Shown here: piece by piece, positions 45,318 to 57,100 of the stretch
How positions within the stretch are numbered: the stretch's first letter is position 1
Layout of the letters: each line of letters opens with the position of its first letter
DNA from: Nematostella vectensis
Taxonomy: Eukaryota; Cnidaria; Anthozoa; Actiniaria; Edwardsiidae
Reading direction: 5' to 3'
NCBI RefSeq assembly: GCF_932526225.1
Contig: NC_064046.1
Coordinates: forward strand, 7,179,219 to 7,243,218
Length of the DNA: 64,000 nt
Translations under genes and position numbers: made by a program
The notes under the pieces: model-generated
Database searches by the model: none
Seen by the model: the letters and a program-made list of their open reading frames with translations, nothing else
What the model was told of the DNA's origin: nothing

Positions 45318-46228
45318 ACCTGGTCGCCACCACCTAGACATTAGCACAAGCTAGAATAGGTTAATTTATTTAAATAAGTTTTAGTATTTAAGCTGTTACA
45401 TCCTTGATATATTCTTCACAAAATCAAAGCTTGTTAGAATGCTGTTTTGATAAAAAATATTTTTATAGTGGAACTACTATGAAGGGAAATAAGAATTGAC
45501 CATTAGACTATCTTGAAAAACATTCACGACAACTAAGACACCTTGAACTTTGATAGGCTTTTTCACACCAAAGTTTAGTATTTGTTAGCTTTCATATTGG
45601 TTATTTAATATTATTGAATAAGTGCTTGCTTGATCCATTTTGAGAGGCCAATACAATTCATACTTAATGACAGTAAAAAATTGGCATATTTTTAATCTTA
45701 TTAAAAAAACACCTAGATCCCCCTAAAACTACCTCTATCAGTCAACACAAAAAAGTGTTAAATGCTGGCTCCGCTTTTAGGCAGTGCCTAAATCTACATA
45801 TTTATTCTTCAATTATGGATCAAAAGAATAACAAAGGTGTGGATGGCAAGGCCTCTTTCCAGGAGTAAGTACGCAGCTGCCTTGTCTCCTATCATTTTTG
45901 TTCTACAAAGGAGTTCTTTTGTCTTTATTCTTCTCGTTCTTTGTGTAGAGGTGCGGATATTGTTCATTTGCCCAATCAAATTGCAGCTTGTAAGAGCTGC
46001 GCACTGACCCCTTTCCAGGGCCCAAGACTTCTAGAAAGTGGGGGTCAGGGGGGGGGGGGGGGGAGCAAGGGTTTCAAGGAAGGGGACCAGATTTATTGTT
46101 CTTCACTGGATTTTCATAAATGTTTTTTAACCAAATATCTGAAAATAGGGGGTGGGTAGGGCCCGCTCAGCCCACCCCTAGATCCGTCCCTGCTTTTACA
46201 GATTTATGGGCCAAACTAATCATGAACG
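45318..46228. other. Non-coding stretch 3' of the TMEM229-like gene
   Basis: AT-rich with a poly-G run near 46050. No recognisable feature. It includes the 3' flank of the minus-strand TMEM229-like gene. Confidence 0.5.
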
Positions 46229-46840
46229 TCATGGAACTTTCTTAGCTTGGACATCATTCTTGACAAGTTCCTTGTCCTGTTCCATTCCAAATTTTCCAAC
46301 ATCAGCAATTCGCAGTGAGAGCAAAAACTCACATAAGACTTCATTATACAAAGACGCGAAATACCATACTGGAAAATACTGTAGAGTTATAAGACCATAA
46401 ACATTCCAGCGCATCTCTGAATAGTCCCACGGACAAGCATCGAAAATGCGCAGAACATACCCCGAGCTAAACTCTCACATGTAAACCATTTTCACATACA
46501 GCAAGGCTCGCGTGAACCTTGATAAGGCTGTGTTTTGTTTGAGAAAGAGAAAAGATCGTTCGATGAGGTAGCTACCGAAGGCGTATTGGAATAGGGACCA
46601 CATAGACGAATGACCTCGAAGCCGCCAGTCGGAGCAGCCAGATGCTATGAAGTCTACAGTCGCTGTAAACATGATTTCGTCGAAGAAACCGTGGATGCCA
46701 TAGAGAAAGAGACGGTGCCACAATCTCAGAGGTTTAGTCATCGTTGTTATTTCACGCTGGTGATTCTCGTTTCTAACAGAATAGTCTGAATATTTTCCTA
46801 GACTTGGTCTGGGTTTAGTTATCAGTTCAAAAAAAATCAA
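46229..46840 (-). CDS. TMEM229-like membrane protein with in-frame TGA at a conserved Trp
   Basis: One continuous minus-strand frame. From the likely start at 46741 (MTKPLRLWHRLFLYGIHGFF) it gives about 170 codons, the usual TMEM229 length. Family landmarks: FLYGIHGFFDEIMFTA, MWSLFQYAFGSYLIERS, then after the TGA, EFSSGYVLRIFDACPWDYSE and GLITLQYFPVWYF. It should be a small multi-pass membrane protein of unknown biochemical role. The TGA (46477-46475) stands exactly where the family has Trp-Glu-Phe, so a single G-to-A change (TGG to TGA) explains it, and similarity resumes at the next codon. Possibilities: recent pseudogene, read-through, A-to-I editing, or sequence error. The upstream in-frame ATG at 46840 adds 33 codons without family similarity. 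Confidence 0.8.
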
Positions 46841-47779
46841 GAAGTAAAGAGCGCTGGAACAACCTGGAGAGTTTGAAGAGAATCTAGAGTTTGTACTGTG
46901 GTGTGCAGTTGATTTCGTTCTTGTTACGTGTTGTGTTCAATAGTTTATTCACAAAGAGAGAGATCAGATCTACATGGGAGTAGGTAATATGATACCGTAT
47001 CATTGAGTTGTCAATCATCTAAATATAGCGCTAAGAACAATCAGTAAAGTAATCACGTAACAGTTCTTATCTGGAAAAGCGAAATAACAACTTATGCCGC
47101 CATCTTAAACGCGCAAACAGACGGAGACTTGGGCGAGTCACATATAAATGCGGGCACAGGTACCCCAATCTACTTTTTCGCTTTTCTTTTTTTTTTCAAT
47201 TCAGTAAAAAAAGTAAAATAGTTAGAAGAAGAAAATGAAAATATTCCGTTTTCTTCAGTTTCTGCCTTTGCTTATGTTGAAATCTTTCGTGTGTGAACCG
47301 ACTAAACACACAAGAATCTACACAAGGCGCTTTGGCTTATGTGTATTTGTTTCAATTTCTGTTATTGTATAGACTATGCCATAGTTTAATTCTGGAGTAT
47401 ATTCAACTCCATCAGGCTTTGGTCGGCTTCTTGGGCACTAGCCCTCCTCTCTGTAGCGCGCCGGGTGACCCCGGGTCCAAATTAGATCCCCTTTTTTTCA
47501 ATACACTCGATTTTTAAGACTTAGAAGATGATTAGATTGCCACCAAATGAGAAAAGAATTTTGAATTCTAGGCAGGTACGCAATAACGATTTCGAGAATG
47601 TGTTCAATGAATGCCATTCTTTTGTTGGCTATTAGTGTTATCGATGCTATTTCTGTCCAAGGCTGTGTGCTTTCTACGTCTTTCCTTTGATGCTTACTAT
47701 TGCTTACTGCCCTGACCTATTTATGCTTAACACTACACGGGACTGTTACTTTGCTGTACGATTCATCATAAATGACACC
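46841..47779. other. Intergenic region with a possible short secreted-peptide ORF
   Basis: 5' flank of the TMEM229-like gene. A TATAAA at 47143-47148 on the plus strand is followed at 47235 by a 45-codon ORF (separate entry). Nothing else is recognised. Confidence 0.45.
47235..47372 (+). CDS. Short ORF with signal-peptide-like N-terminus, hypothetical
   Basis: 45 aa. A hydrophobic start (MKIFRFLQFLPLLMLKSFVC), then a basic segment (EPTKHTRIYTRRFG) and a hydrophobic end. A TATAAA lies about 90 bp upstream. It could encode a small secreted or membrane peptide, or be chance. Confidence 0.2.
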   Translation: MKIFRFLQFLPLLMLKSFVCEPTKHTRIYTRRFGLCVFVSISVIV

Positions 47780-50620
47780 CTAGCTAGCTAGTAAGTGCCC
47801 TAACCCCATCCACACCCTAGCTAGCTAGTAAGTGGCCTAACCCCATCCACACCCTAGCTAGCTAGTAAGTGGCCTAACCCCATCCACACCCTAGCTAGCT
47901 AGTAAGTGGCCTAACCCCTTCCACGCCCTAGCTAGCTAGTAAGTGGCCTAACCCCATCCACACCCTAGCTAGCTAGTAAGTGGCCTAACCCCTTCCACGC
48001 CCTAGCTAGCTAGTAAGTGGCCTAACCCCATCCACACCCTAGCTAGCTAGTAAGTGGCCTAACCCCTTCCACGCCCTAGCTAGCTAGTAAGTGGCCTAAC
48101 CCATCCACACCCTAGCTAGCTTAAGTGGCCTAAACCCATCCACACCCTAGCTAGCTAGTGAGTGGCCTAACCCCATCCACACCCTAGCTAGCTAGTAAGT
48201 GGCCTAACCCATCCACACCCTAGCTAGCTAGTAAGTGGTCTAACCCATCCACACCCTAGCTAGCTAGTAAGTGGCCTAACCCCATCCACGCCCTAGCTAG
48301 CTAGTAAGTGGCCTAACCCCATCCACGCCCTAGCTAGCTAGTAAGTGCCCTAACCCCATCCACACCCTAGCTAGCTAGTAAGTGGCCTAACCCCATCCAC
48401 ACCCTAGCTAGCTAGTAAGTGGCCTAACCCCATCCACGCCCTAGCTAGCTAGTAAGTGCCCTAACCCCATCCACACCCTAGCTAGCTAGTAAGTGGCCTA
48501 ACCCCATCCACACCCTAGCTAGCTAGTAAGTGGCCTAACCCCATCCACACCCTAGCTAGCTAGTAAGTGGCCTAACCCCATCCACACCCTAGCTAGCTAG
48601 TAAGTGGTCTTACCCCATCCACACCCTAGCTAGCTAGTAAGTGGCCTTACCCCATCCACACCCTAGCTAGCTAGTAAGTGGTCTTACCCCATCCACACCC
48701 TAGCTAGCTAGTAAGTGGTCTTACCCCATCCACACCCTAGCTAGCTAGTAAGTGGTCTTACCCCATCCACACCCTAGCTAGCTAGTAAGTGGCCTAACCC
48801 CATCTACACCCTAGCTAGCTAGTAAGTGGTCTTACCCCATCCACACCCTAGCTAGCTAGTAAGTGCCCTAACCCCATCCACGCCCTAGCTAGCTAGTAAG
48901 TGCCCTAACCCATCCACACCCTAGCTAGCTAGTAAGTGGCCTAACCCCATCCACACCCTAGCTAGCTAGTAAGTGGCCTAACCCCATCCACACCCTAGCT
49001 AGCTAGTAAGTGGCCTAACCCCATCCACGCCCTAGCTAGCTAGTAAGTGGTCTTACCCCATCCACACCCTAGCTAGCTAGTAAGTGCCCTAACCCCATCC
49101 ACACCCTAGCTAGCTAGTAAGTGGCCTAACCCCATCCACACCCTAGCTAGCTAGTAAGTGGCCTAACCCCATCCACACCCTAGCTAGCTAGTAAGTGGTC
49201 TTACCCCATCCACACCCTAGCTAGCTAGTAAGTGGTCTTACCCCATCCACACCCTAGCTAGCTAGTAAGTGGCCTAACCCCATCCACACCCTAGCTAGCT
49301 AGTAAGTGGTCTTACCCCATCCACACCCTAGCTAGCTAGTAAGTGCCCTAACCCCATCCACGCCCTAGCTAGCTAGTAAGTGGTCTTACCCCATCCACAC
49401 CCTAGCTAGCTAGTAAGTGCCCTAACCCCATCCACGCCCTAGCTAGCTAGTAAGTGCCCTAACCCATCCACACCCTAGCTAGCTAGTAAGTGGCCTAACC
49501 CCATCCACACCCTAGCTAGCTAGTAAGTGGCCTAACCCATCCACACCCTAGCTAGCTAGTAAGTGGCCTAACCCCATCCACGCCCTAGCTAGCTAGTAAG
49601 TGGCCTAACCCCATCCACGCCCTAGCTAGCTAGTAAGTGGCCTAACCCCATCCACGCCCTAGCTAGCTAGTAAGTGCCCTAACCCCATCCACACCCTAGC
49701 TAGCTAGTAAGTGCCCTAACCCCATCCACGCCCTAGCTAGCTAGTAAGTGCCCTAGCCCCATCCACGCCCTAGCTAGCTAGTAAGTGCCCTAACCCCATC
49801 CACACCCTAGCTAGCTAGTAAGTGCCCTAACCCCATCCACGCCCTAGCTAGCTAGTAAGTGGCCTAACCCATCCACACCCTAGCTAGCTAGTAAGTGGCC
49901 TAACCCCATCCACGCCCTAGCTAGCTAGTAAGTGGCCTAACCCATCCACACCCTAGCTAGCTAGTAAGTGGCCTAACCCCATCCACGCCCTAGCTAGCTA
50001 GTAAGTGGCCTAACCCATCCACACCCTAGCTAGCTAGTAAGTGCCCTAACCCATCCACACCCTAGCTAGCTAGTAGGTGGCCTAACCCCATCCACACCCT
50101 AGCTAGCTAGTAAGTGGCCTAACCCATCCACACCCTAGCTAGCTAGTAGGTGGCCTAACCCCATCCACGCCCTAGCTAGCTAGTAAGTGGCCTAACCCCA
50201 TCCACACCCTAGCTAGCTAGTAAGTGGCCTAACCCCATCCACGCCCTAGCTAGCTAGTAAGTGGTCTAACCCCATCCACACCCTAGCTAGCTAGTAAGTG
50301 GCCTAACCCCATCCACGCCCTAGCTAGCTAGTAAGTGCCCTAACCCCATCCACACCCTAGCTAGCTAGTAAGTGCCCTAACCCCATCCACACCCTAGCTA
50401 GCTAGTAAGTGCCCTAACCCCATCCACGCCCTAGCTAGCTAGTAAGTGCCCTAACCCATCCACACCCTAGCTAGCTAGTAAGTGGCCTAACCCCATCCAC
50501 GCCCTAGCTAGCTAGTATGTGGCCTAACCCATCCACACCCTAGCTAGCTAGTGAGTGGCCTAAACCCATCCACACCCTAGCTAACTAGTAAGCAGCCTTA
50601 CCTTATCCAGACCCTAGCTA
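47780..50620. repeat. 37-bp minisatellite with CTAGCTAGCTAG core
   Basis: About 77 copies of CACCCTAGCTAGCTAG followed by TAAGTGGCCTAACCCCATCCA (36-37 bp). Variants alternate regularly in places (CCATCCACACCC versus CCTTCCACGCCC at 47863-48090), showing a dimeric higher-order pattern. Copies after 50580 are degenerate. Lies between the TMEM229-like and ankyrin genes. Confidence 0.97.
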
Positions 50621-50639
50621 AGTAGTAAGTGACCTTAAC

Positions 50640-51125
50640 CTCATTAACACCAAAGTTATCTAGGAAGTGACCTTAACCCATTCCAGACGTTAGCAAAGGA
50701 GTGACCTGTCCACTGACTACCAGTTTTAGTGGACTATATTGATTTATCTGGCTAGAGAGCACGACATTGCATAAACATTGCATAAAAGTTGATTGCAGTG
50801 ACTGTCCTAATAAAGATTAGATTCAGCCTAGTTACATGCGTTATAATCAGTCTTTCTGATCGGCTGGTAAGAGTTATCGTCACAGAAAACCAAACTTGTC
50901 CCAAACCCCAAGCTTTCATGGTTCGTCTCTAAGGACAAGAAACCCGTTAAGAACGACTAGGACTAGAGTGGATGCGATCCCTCTCCTTTTTTCTAGGATC
51001 CTGTCTTCTTTCATTTACATAAATATAAGCTGAGGTTTATATTCCTAATTGGTTATTTAGAGTGGCTAACTTAATCCCATTTAGAAATGTCATATAAAGT
51101 GTAATGTTATCAGCAATGCCTCAAG
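50640..51125. other. 3' flank of the ankyrin-repeat gene
   Basis: Non-coding. On the minus strand this is the 3' UTR/flank of the gene ending at 51126. No clear AATAAA close to the stop. Confidence 0.5.
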
Positions 51126-54113
51126 TCAAATGAAAATCGCTCGTCCGTTATACTGACGTCCCTCGTCCCTCAAGGCATAAAACTCATTAACAAGTGCCTC
51201 TGTGTACCCTTCCAAATCAGCCCCTGCTCTTATAAGGCAATCAGCGCAGTCCACTTGACCGCTGACCACAGCGACGTGAAGAGGTGGGTAACCATGCTCA
51301 TCAGGGGCGTTCACATCCGCCCCACTGTCAATCAAAGCGATCAAACGTTCCACGCTCCCGTTGGCGATTTCACGGTGAATGGAAGACAAGGACTGTGTGA
51401 AATCTGGTTCTGTGTAATAGCTCACGGCACGAGAAAACTTCTCCTCGAAATCATCCAAAAGCTCATCGTAGCTGAGGGATTTGTTTGCATTAAATGCATC
51501 GCTCTCTTTCCGATCTTCTTCCTCGTTTTCCTCTTCAAGTTTTTCCATGTGGTGCGTCTCCGCAAACTCATGGCCAGGTTTTCTCATCAAATTCAGATCA
51601 AGGGTATCTGGGTACGAGCTGGCATGCGATTTCCACAATGTCAGCAGTGCATCATGGTCTTGTTCTGTACTGGGCATGCGCAAACCGTCAGTGTCGTCAA
51701 GCATTTCATGTTTTGACCCCTGATCCTTGGTAAGGTCTTCTTTGTGGCACTGTGTCTGTACAAAAATCAAATCCTCTTTTGATGCTGATTCAACAGGGTT
51801 TTGTTTTATGTCTCTCATATCCATAGGCCAAGATCTTCGTTTGTGATTGTCAAGCTCCTTTCCTTTAGGTGGTGTCAATGAAAACGCATGAATCATCCCC
51901 TTAGTTGTCGTCTCCCAGATTGGCGAATCTTTTTCCGGTAGTTCCGGGATCCGTTCCATATATTCCGTTAATGGTAAGGTATTAACACGTGGCCGTTGAA
52001 TGAGCGGCAAGTCCCAATCCACTTGTGTCATCGCTTTTAGTCGTTCAGCAACATCTTCCCCGGCCTCTTTTTTATCAGACTCATCAAGTTTGGCTGACCT
52101 TCCATTTGTTACTATTGTATCAACGCTAGCGATGGCAGTAGACATTTTATCTTTGACCTCGTCCAAGTAAATACCTTGGTTTTCCATACAGCCTCCAGGG
52201 GTCTCACTATTTTCTCCACTTTCTGCCGCAAGAATACTATCTATAAGCTTGCTCTGATTATCCCCAACAGACGTGGCTAATATACGAGACGTGCAATCAT
52301 TATTATCATTGCGAACGTCAGGCTTATCCAAGTCTTTAGTGACAATTTCTTGAAACTCGACATTGCGTATATTTACACAAGGAGCTTTTTCTTCATCGTC
52401 TTCCTCTTCGTTTAGCACGGCTAATTTTTCCAGCTCTGAGTTTAATTTCATTTTTTCAAAAGGTTGCTCTTTAACAATACTAAAAGGGATTTCTTCAAGT
52501 ATTGTTGGCAGAGAGAGCGACCTGTGCAATTTCCGAGTCGGTTTCGTTAAAGGTTTGGTAATAGCAGAATTTTCGTTTTCATGGTCATTCGCTAGATCAA
52601 GTGTGTCATAACCGGGCAATGATTTCGACCTCCCGATCAGTTTGATTTTCTGAGTCTTGCTAGAATGATCTTGGTTTGTCATTTGTACATCTCCTTCTGC
52701 GGCGAATGATTCCCCCTCTTCGTCGTGTGTGCCCCCTGAATTGACTTTACTGCTCTCAGAGAGGGAAATGATTTCTTTTTCTATGTTAAAAACATCTGGA
52801 AGGGAACGGCATTTCTTTGGCGCATCTCTACCGTGATAATTTCCTAAGAGATCTTCGCTATCGAGGTTGAAAAGAACTGGTAAAGATTTTGATCTCAGCC
52901 GGGGTATACATTTCATTTCAGTTAACAAATCGCTCTCATTGAAAACAGACTCATCAGGGGGCAAATGTATTAATTCGGCTCTCGTGCATTCGTGATCTTT
53001 CGGTAATTCGGACGGATTATCCGCACTCTGTTCCGCCACATCTTCGGCTCTGTTTACATCGTCTGCCAAGTCATCCGACGTTGTCTTAGGCGCTGTAGTT
53101 GCATTCTCATTGCCCATTTCGCCGCTTTCTGAACAAGTTGCTGCCTTGTGTACACTGTGTAGTTCATTTGTTTTTATAACGTCTTTCTCGTGAATAATAT
53201 TGTACTGCTCGTTAACCCCTGAGTCGCATAATCTTCCCGGGCATGAATAACATCGCCGTCTCGTCACATATTCCCAATTCAACTCACGTCCCGTCAAAAT
53301 GGAACAACTCTGTGCCTGTAACGACAGTTCTTCGATTTCGTGACCTTCCAAACTCGACTCAATCTGCTGATATTTCATTAGATTGACCGGAAGCGAATAA
53401 GCCCGTCGAATGGGGTGTTTATTTACACACCGAATAGGAAATGTAGTAGAAATTTGCTTTGGCCTAATTCCACTTGGAAAAGCTGACGTATTGTTTGAAG
53501 ATTCATTGACGTTCTCACCACCAAGGCTTTTTTCTTCGTGGATTTCCACAGTCTCACAATTGTCCAGAGTAGCTTTTCGGCTTTCCGTATTTTCACCGTC
53601 TCCCCGATCGCTTGGTAAACCGAGATAACCGTCCGTTTTAGACGGGGCAATCTCCCGGGTATTTTCCATTGTTTTTCTCCTTGATTTGTCGATGTTTTCC
53701 GCTACCCTGTGCGTTAGAATCTCTTCTGAGCAACTTCGTGGTCGAGAATTCAAATTAGAATCCCTGCCATGACAAACGCCGACTTTTCTGCTTGACTTCG
53801 CACGAAGACTCAGGCTAGAATTTTCTGATTCGGATCTCGCATAGCTTTGAGTTTTACTGCGTTTTCTTCCCAGTAAACCTCCGCTTGATAGTTTAAATGA
53901 GCTAGTGCGTTGCTTAAACGCTGGCCCTTCTTGTGAACCAAGGGTCTTACTTCGGGGTCGCCTCACGAGGTTTTCATCACCTGTAACATGCTGGGCTCTC
54001 GCTGGTGATGAGTTGAACGAGCTTGCTCGTTTTCGATGCGAATCCGATACGCGATTTGTGTCTTCTGTTTCCATTGCCACAATGAATGAAAACAACGGTC
54101 TACGCAAAACCAC
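51126..54113 (-). CDS. Large disordered protein with RSxSLP motifs and C-terminal ankyrin repeats
   Basis: Single-exon ORF, 995 codons from 54113. The ATG at 54074 (GCAATGG context, METEDTNRVSDS) is a likelier start. Most of the protein is charged and Ser/Glu-rich with no globular fold. It repeats an R-x-x-S-x-P-like motif: RRAYSLP (236-242), RRCYSCP (286-292), RSKSLP (407-412), CRSLPD (435-440), RSKSLP (495-500), RSLSLP (531-536). More Arg/Lys-Ser motifs lie near the N-terminus (RPRSKTL, RKRSKTQS, RPRSCSEE). The C-terminal ~110 residues hold two ankyrin repeats (NGSVERLIALIDSGADVNAP, HGYPPLHVAVVSGQVDCADC, LIRAGADLEG). Likely a phosphorylated cytosolic scaffold. No specific orthologue recognised; a protein phosphatase 1 regulatory-subunit-like origin is possible but unsupported. 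Confidence 0.85.
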   Translation of the reverse strand: MVLRRPLFSFIVAMETEDTNRVSDSHRKRASSFNSSPARAQHVTGDENLVRRPRSKTLGSQEGPAFKQRTSSFKLSSGGLLGRKRSKTQSYARSESENSSLSLRAKSSRKVGVCHGRDSNLNSRPRSCSEEILTHRVAENIDKSRRKTMENTREIAPSKTDGYLGLPSDRGDGENTESRKATLDNCETVEIHEEKSLGGENVNESSNNTSAFPSGIRPKQISTTFPIRCVNKHPIRRAYSLPVNLMKYQQIESSLEGHEIEELSLQAQSCSILTGRELNWEYVTRRRCYSCPGRLCDSGVNEQYNIIHEKDVIKTNELHSVHKAATCSESGEMGNENATTAPKTTSDDLADDVNRAEDVAEQSADNPSELPKDHECTRAELIHLPPDESVFNESDLLTEMKCIPRLRSKSLPVLFNLDSEDLLGNYHGRDAPKKCRSLPDVFNIEKEIISLSESSKVNSGGTHDEEGESFAAEGDVQMTNQDHSSKTQKIKLIGRSKSLPGYDTLDLANDHENENSAITKPLTKPTRKLHRSLSLPTILEEIPFSIVKEQPFEKMKLNSELEKLAVLNEEEDDEEKAPCVNIRNVEFQEIVTKDLDKPDVRNDNNDCTSRILATSVGDNQSKLIDSILAAESGENSETPGGCMENQGIYLDEVKDKMSTAIASVDTIVTNGRSAKLDESDKKEAGEDVAERLKAMTQVDWDLPLIQRPRVNTLPLTEYMERIPELPEKDSPIWETTTKGMIHAFSLTPPKGKELDNHKRRSWPMDMRDIKQNPVESASKEDLIFVQTQCHKEDLTKDQGSKHEMLDDTDGLRMPSTEQDHDALLTLWKSHASSYPDTLDLNLMRKPGHEFAETHHMEKLEEENEEEDRKESDAFNANKSLSYDELLDDFEEKFSRAVSYYTEPDFTQSLSSIHREIANGSVERLIALIDSGADVNAPDEHGYPPLHVAVVSGQVDCADCLIRAGADLEGYTEALVNEFYALRDEGRQYNGRAIFI

Positions 54114-57100
54114 TAACCAAAGCTCGCTTTTAAGCCAATCTTTTTATGACTGCGACGATTATCGATGCTAAGGGGCTAAGTGGCTTTTAGACTGGCATTA
54201 TTCATTTCGTCTGGTTCTTGATGTTGGCCCATTTATTTTTCCTTTGTACCAGGCGTCATCTATAAACAGGAAGCAATTTATGAATTGTCGATGCAAATAC
54301 ATATTTCAGTATCTTTTTTACACATAAGCCAGACCATCCCTGTGGTGGAATTTCAAAGGATTGAAATTATATTGTAAAGTTTGCGTGATCGATGAGTAAT
54401 TAAATCAGTATAAGTAGGAGTTTCTGGGCGGCACGACTCTTTGAGAGTATTTTTGCTTGACTGATTACAAATTCTAGAAACGAAAAAATATGCCAAAAGA
54501 TGACTATTTCAAGTAAAAAATATATTAATTTATCTGTTATAAGCAATATAGCTCTTATTGTCGAGCAGGGATTGATGGAAGCGTTCAACAGGTGATTTTT
54601 TTCACATGTTGCAATATTCATGGCTCTGCCCTGCTATCACCATGGTCATCAAAGCTATTTATAGGGTAATACAACACTCGCCGATACTTTCTCTAAACAC
54701 TCAAAGTGTTCTCGAATACATGTTTCTGACTTCATTACGATGAAGCAAATTAACGTACAAGAAACGCTGCAAGAAATTGCAAATACATTGTTGCAAGGTC
54801 CATGAAACCAAGCTCGAATACCCAGCGTACCTTGCGGTCAACTTTCAAAGGTCGCGCACCCGAAAAGTAAACTGGACTCGAGCTCCTTAGCCTGCGTGCA
54901 GCCAATCGTGCAGCCGGAAAAAGTTCCATTATTATCCACTAATTTCGGCCATCGTGTCCATTTGGGTTTCCTGTGGAACAAACCGTCGCCATCTTGGAAA
55001 CGAAATCTCACGTCCCCTCCCCTCATCGTCAATTAGTAGTCTATGCGTTGCCTTTCCAGCTTCGATTTGGACGGACTCTGTGGAAACCAAGATTTGGGCT
55101 ACCTTTGGCAGTCCGCGATTCACCAGGATTTTTCGCACTTACCTTGTGTTTCCGATAATGTTGAAAGCTCCTTCTTCGATTTATACCGCGAATACGATGG
55201 CGATATCAAAGAATTATTAGGCTATTTTGATAACTAGATTAAAATCTTTAATTCGCCTTTTATGGCAGTGAAGCTGGTACCTGGTACTGTACTATTCACA
55301 CTGTAATCAGATATTGTCTTTTATGTTCCAGCTAGTTCTAGCTAACGGACTTTGAGTTAACGCGTCTATATATTATAGTCTATTTTCATGGCTTTCGAAG
55401 TTTGTCATTTGATAATAAAAGAACTCGTCAAACTCGGATAATCAGACTAGCCACTCACCTAAGGGAAAAGCAAAAAATATTCAAACAGCCCAAATCCCAT
55501 TGCCTGGCGTTTGTACTGGAAAGGCTTTGTTTATAAATGCAACTGAGCGAAATAACTTTATGAAGGGAAGACAAACCAACCAAATTCCTAAGATGACGGG
55601 TAAATAAAAAGCATTCAGTAGATCTCTGCGTTATTTGATGAGACTTTCGTATAGAGGGAAATGTAAAATCAATCCGAAAAATCTCATTTCTCTGCCCCGC
55701 TTCTCGGCCCTTCTAATATCAGACATTTTAATGTCTGATAATTTAATTTAATTTAAAAATTGCTTTATTTTACTCGATACTGGGTTTGCAGTATTTTATA
55801 TTTTGAGTCTATTTTCCACAGCAATGTCCAGTCCAGAACTACTATGATTGCAAATCATTGTCCAAGAAAAAAAAAATGGATTGCTTCATTATTTTAAACC
55901 AAGGCAAACACAGCCACGGAGAAGACACAGAGATTCTTTAGAAATCAGTGGGCTCCAGTGAATACATGCAGAAGTTATTGTTAGGGATAACCAGAAGATC
56001 ATAAATTCTGTATAGTTCACTATATGTTAATACATGAGCAGTAATCTTTTCAGTAGCTATTATCATGGCCACCACTTAGACCCAAATAGCTTACTGCGTA
56101 TGTACAGGCATGTGCCCCTCCCACTTAACCACCAAAAAGCAGTCTTTTTTTTTTTTTAAATATACTTACTTTCCATAATATCTATGACTGCACATCCCCT
56201 CCACAGCTAATCAGATTGTTTATTAATGGTTATCAGACTTCACCTTTCCTTTTCTAGACATACAATGGCTTCAATTAAATAATTTCTTTTGTTTAATAAA
56301 ATAAGACTACAAGCAATTTGTTTTTGTTCTACTTCTCTTATAAAACAAACAGAGAAACAATGAAAGGGTTAGTGATCAGTCAAGACAGTGGCTGCAAAGA
56401 AAATGGGGTCTTGCATAAACCTGACTTATGGAAAATGTGCGAACTGCCCCACACAAATTTAAAAGAATATTGATTTAACCCTTGCAATTGAATGACCAAC
56501 CAATCTATGAGCTCGAGCACTTCACTTCTCCACGAGAACTTCTAGTTAATAGTTGAACTAAATCCGGCTGCACGAATGGTCTTTGGCGAGAGCTTGCGAG
56601 CACCTCGTTTTTCATACGAGGCCGAGAATTTTTATTTGTTGTATAAATCGATACTGGGAGCACATCGAAATTTCGGGGGGCCATTCGGGGGCCCTCAGGC
56701 TAGAGCTCCTCGGTCATGCTTACTGTCGGAGGCTCTGGTACCAGACGAAAACCAGGGCAAAGACGAGATGTTTCTCTTACGTTTTATCGTTTGCAATGGC
56801 GGATCATTTTGAGAAAGCGTTGATTCTTCTTAGATTATAAAGGGTCCATCTCCCACCTTTCTTCCCACTCAAGGACCCCTTATGTGCATGGCTAGTGCTA
56901 ACCCCTTTTTGACGCAGTACTATCCATGAGCCGTATTCATAGTAAAGGACACCAAATAAGCCACATTCAAGATAAAATAAGTGTCCTAAGAGGAACTCCC
57001 ATCTTGTCCTCTTTGTTCTCTCTCTAAGTGTGAGAAATTTACCACGTAAATTGCATAGATTGAGTTTAGTAAACCCCTGATTTAAAGTTATGATTTTCTG

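Noticed and set aside
47780-50620. Interstitial telomere (CCCTAA) array
   Set aside because: CCTAACCCC occurs once per 37-bp unit rather than as tandem hexamers.
54954-55237. Overlapping 60-90-aa ORFs on both strands
   Set aside because: No family similarity, no splice support, and mutually overlapping frames.
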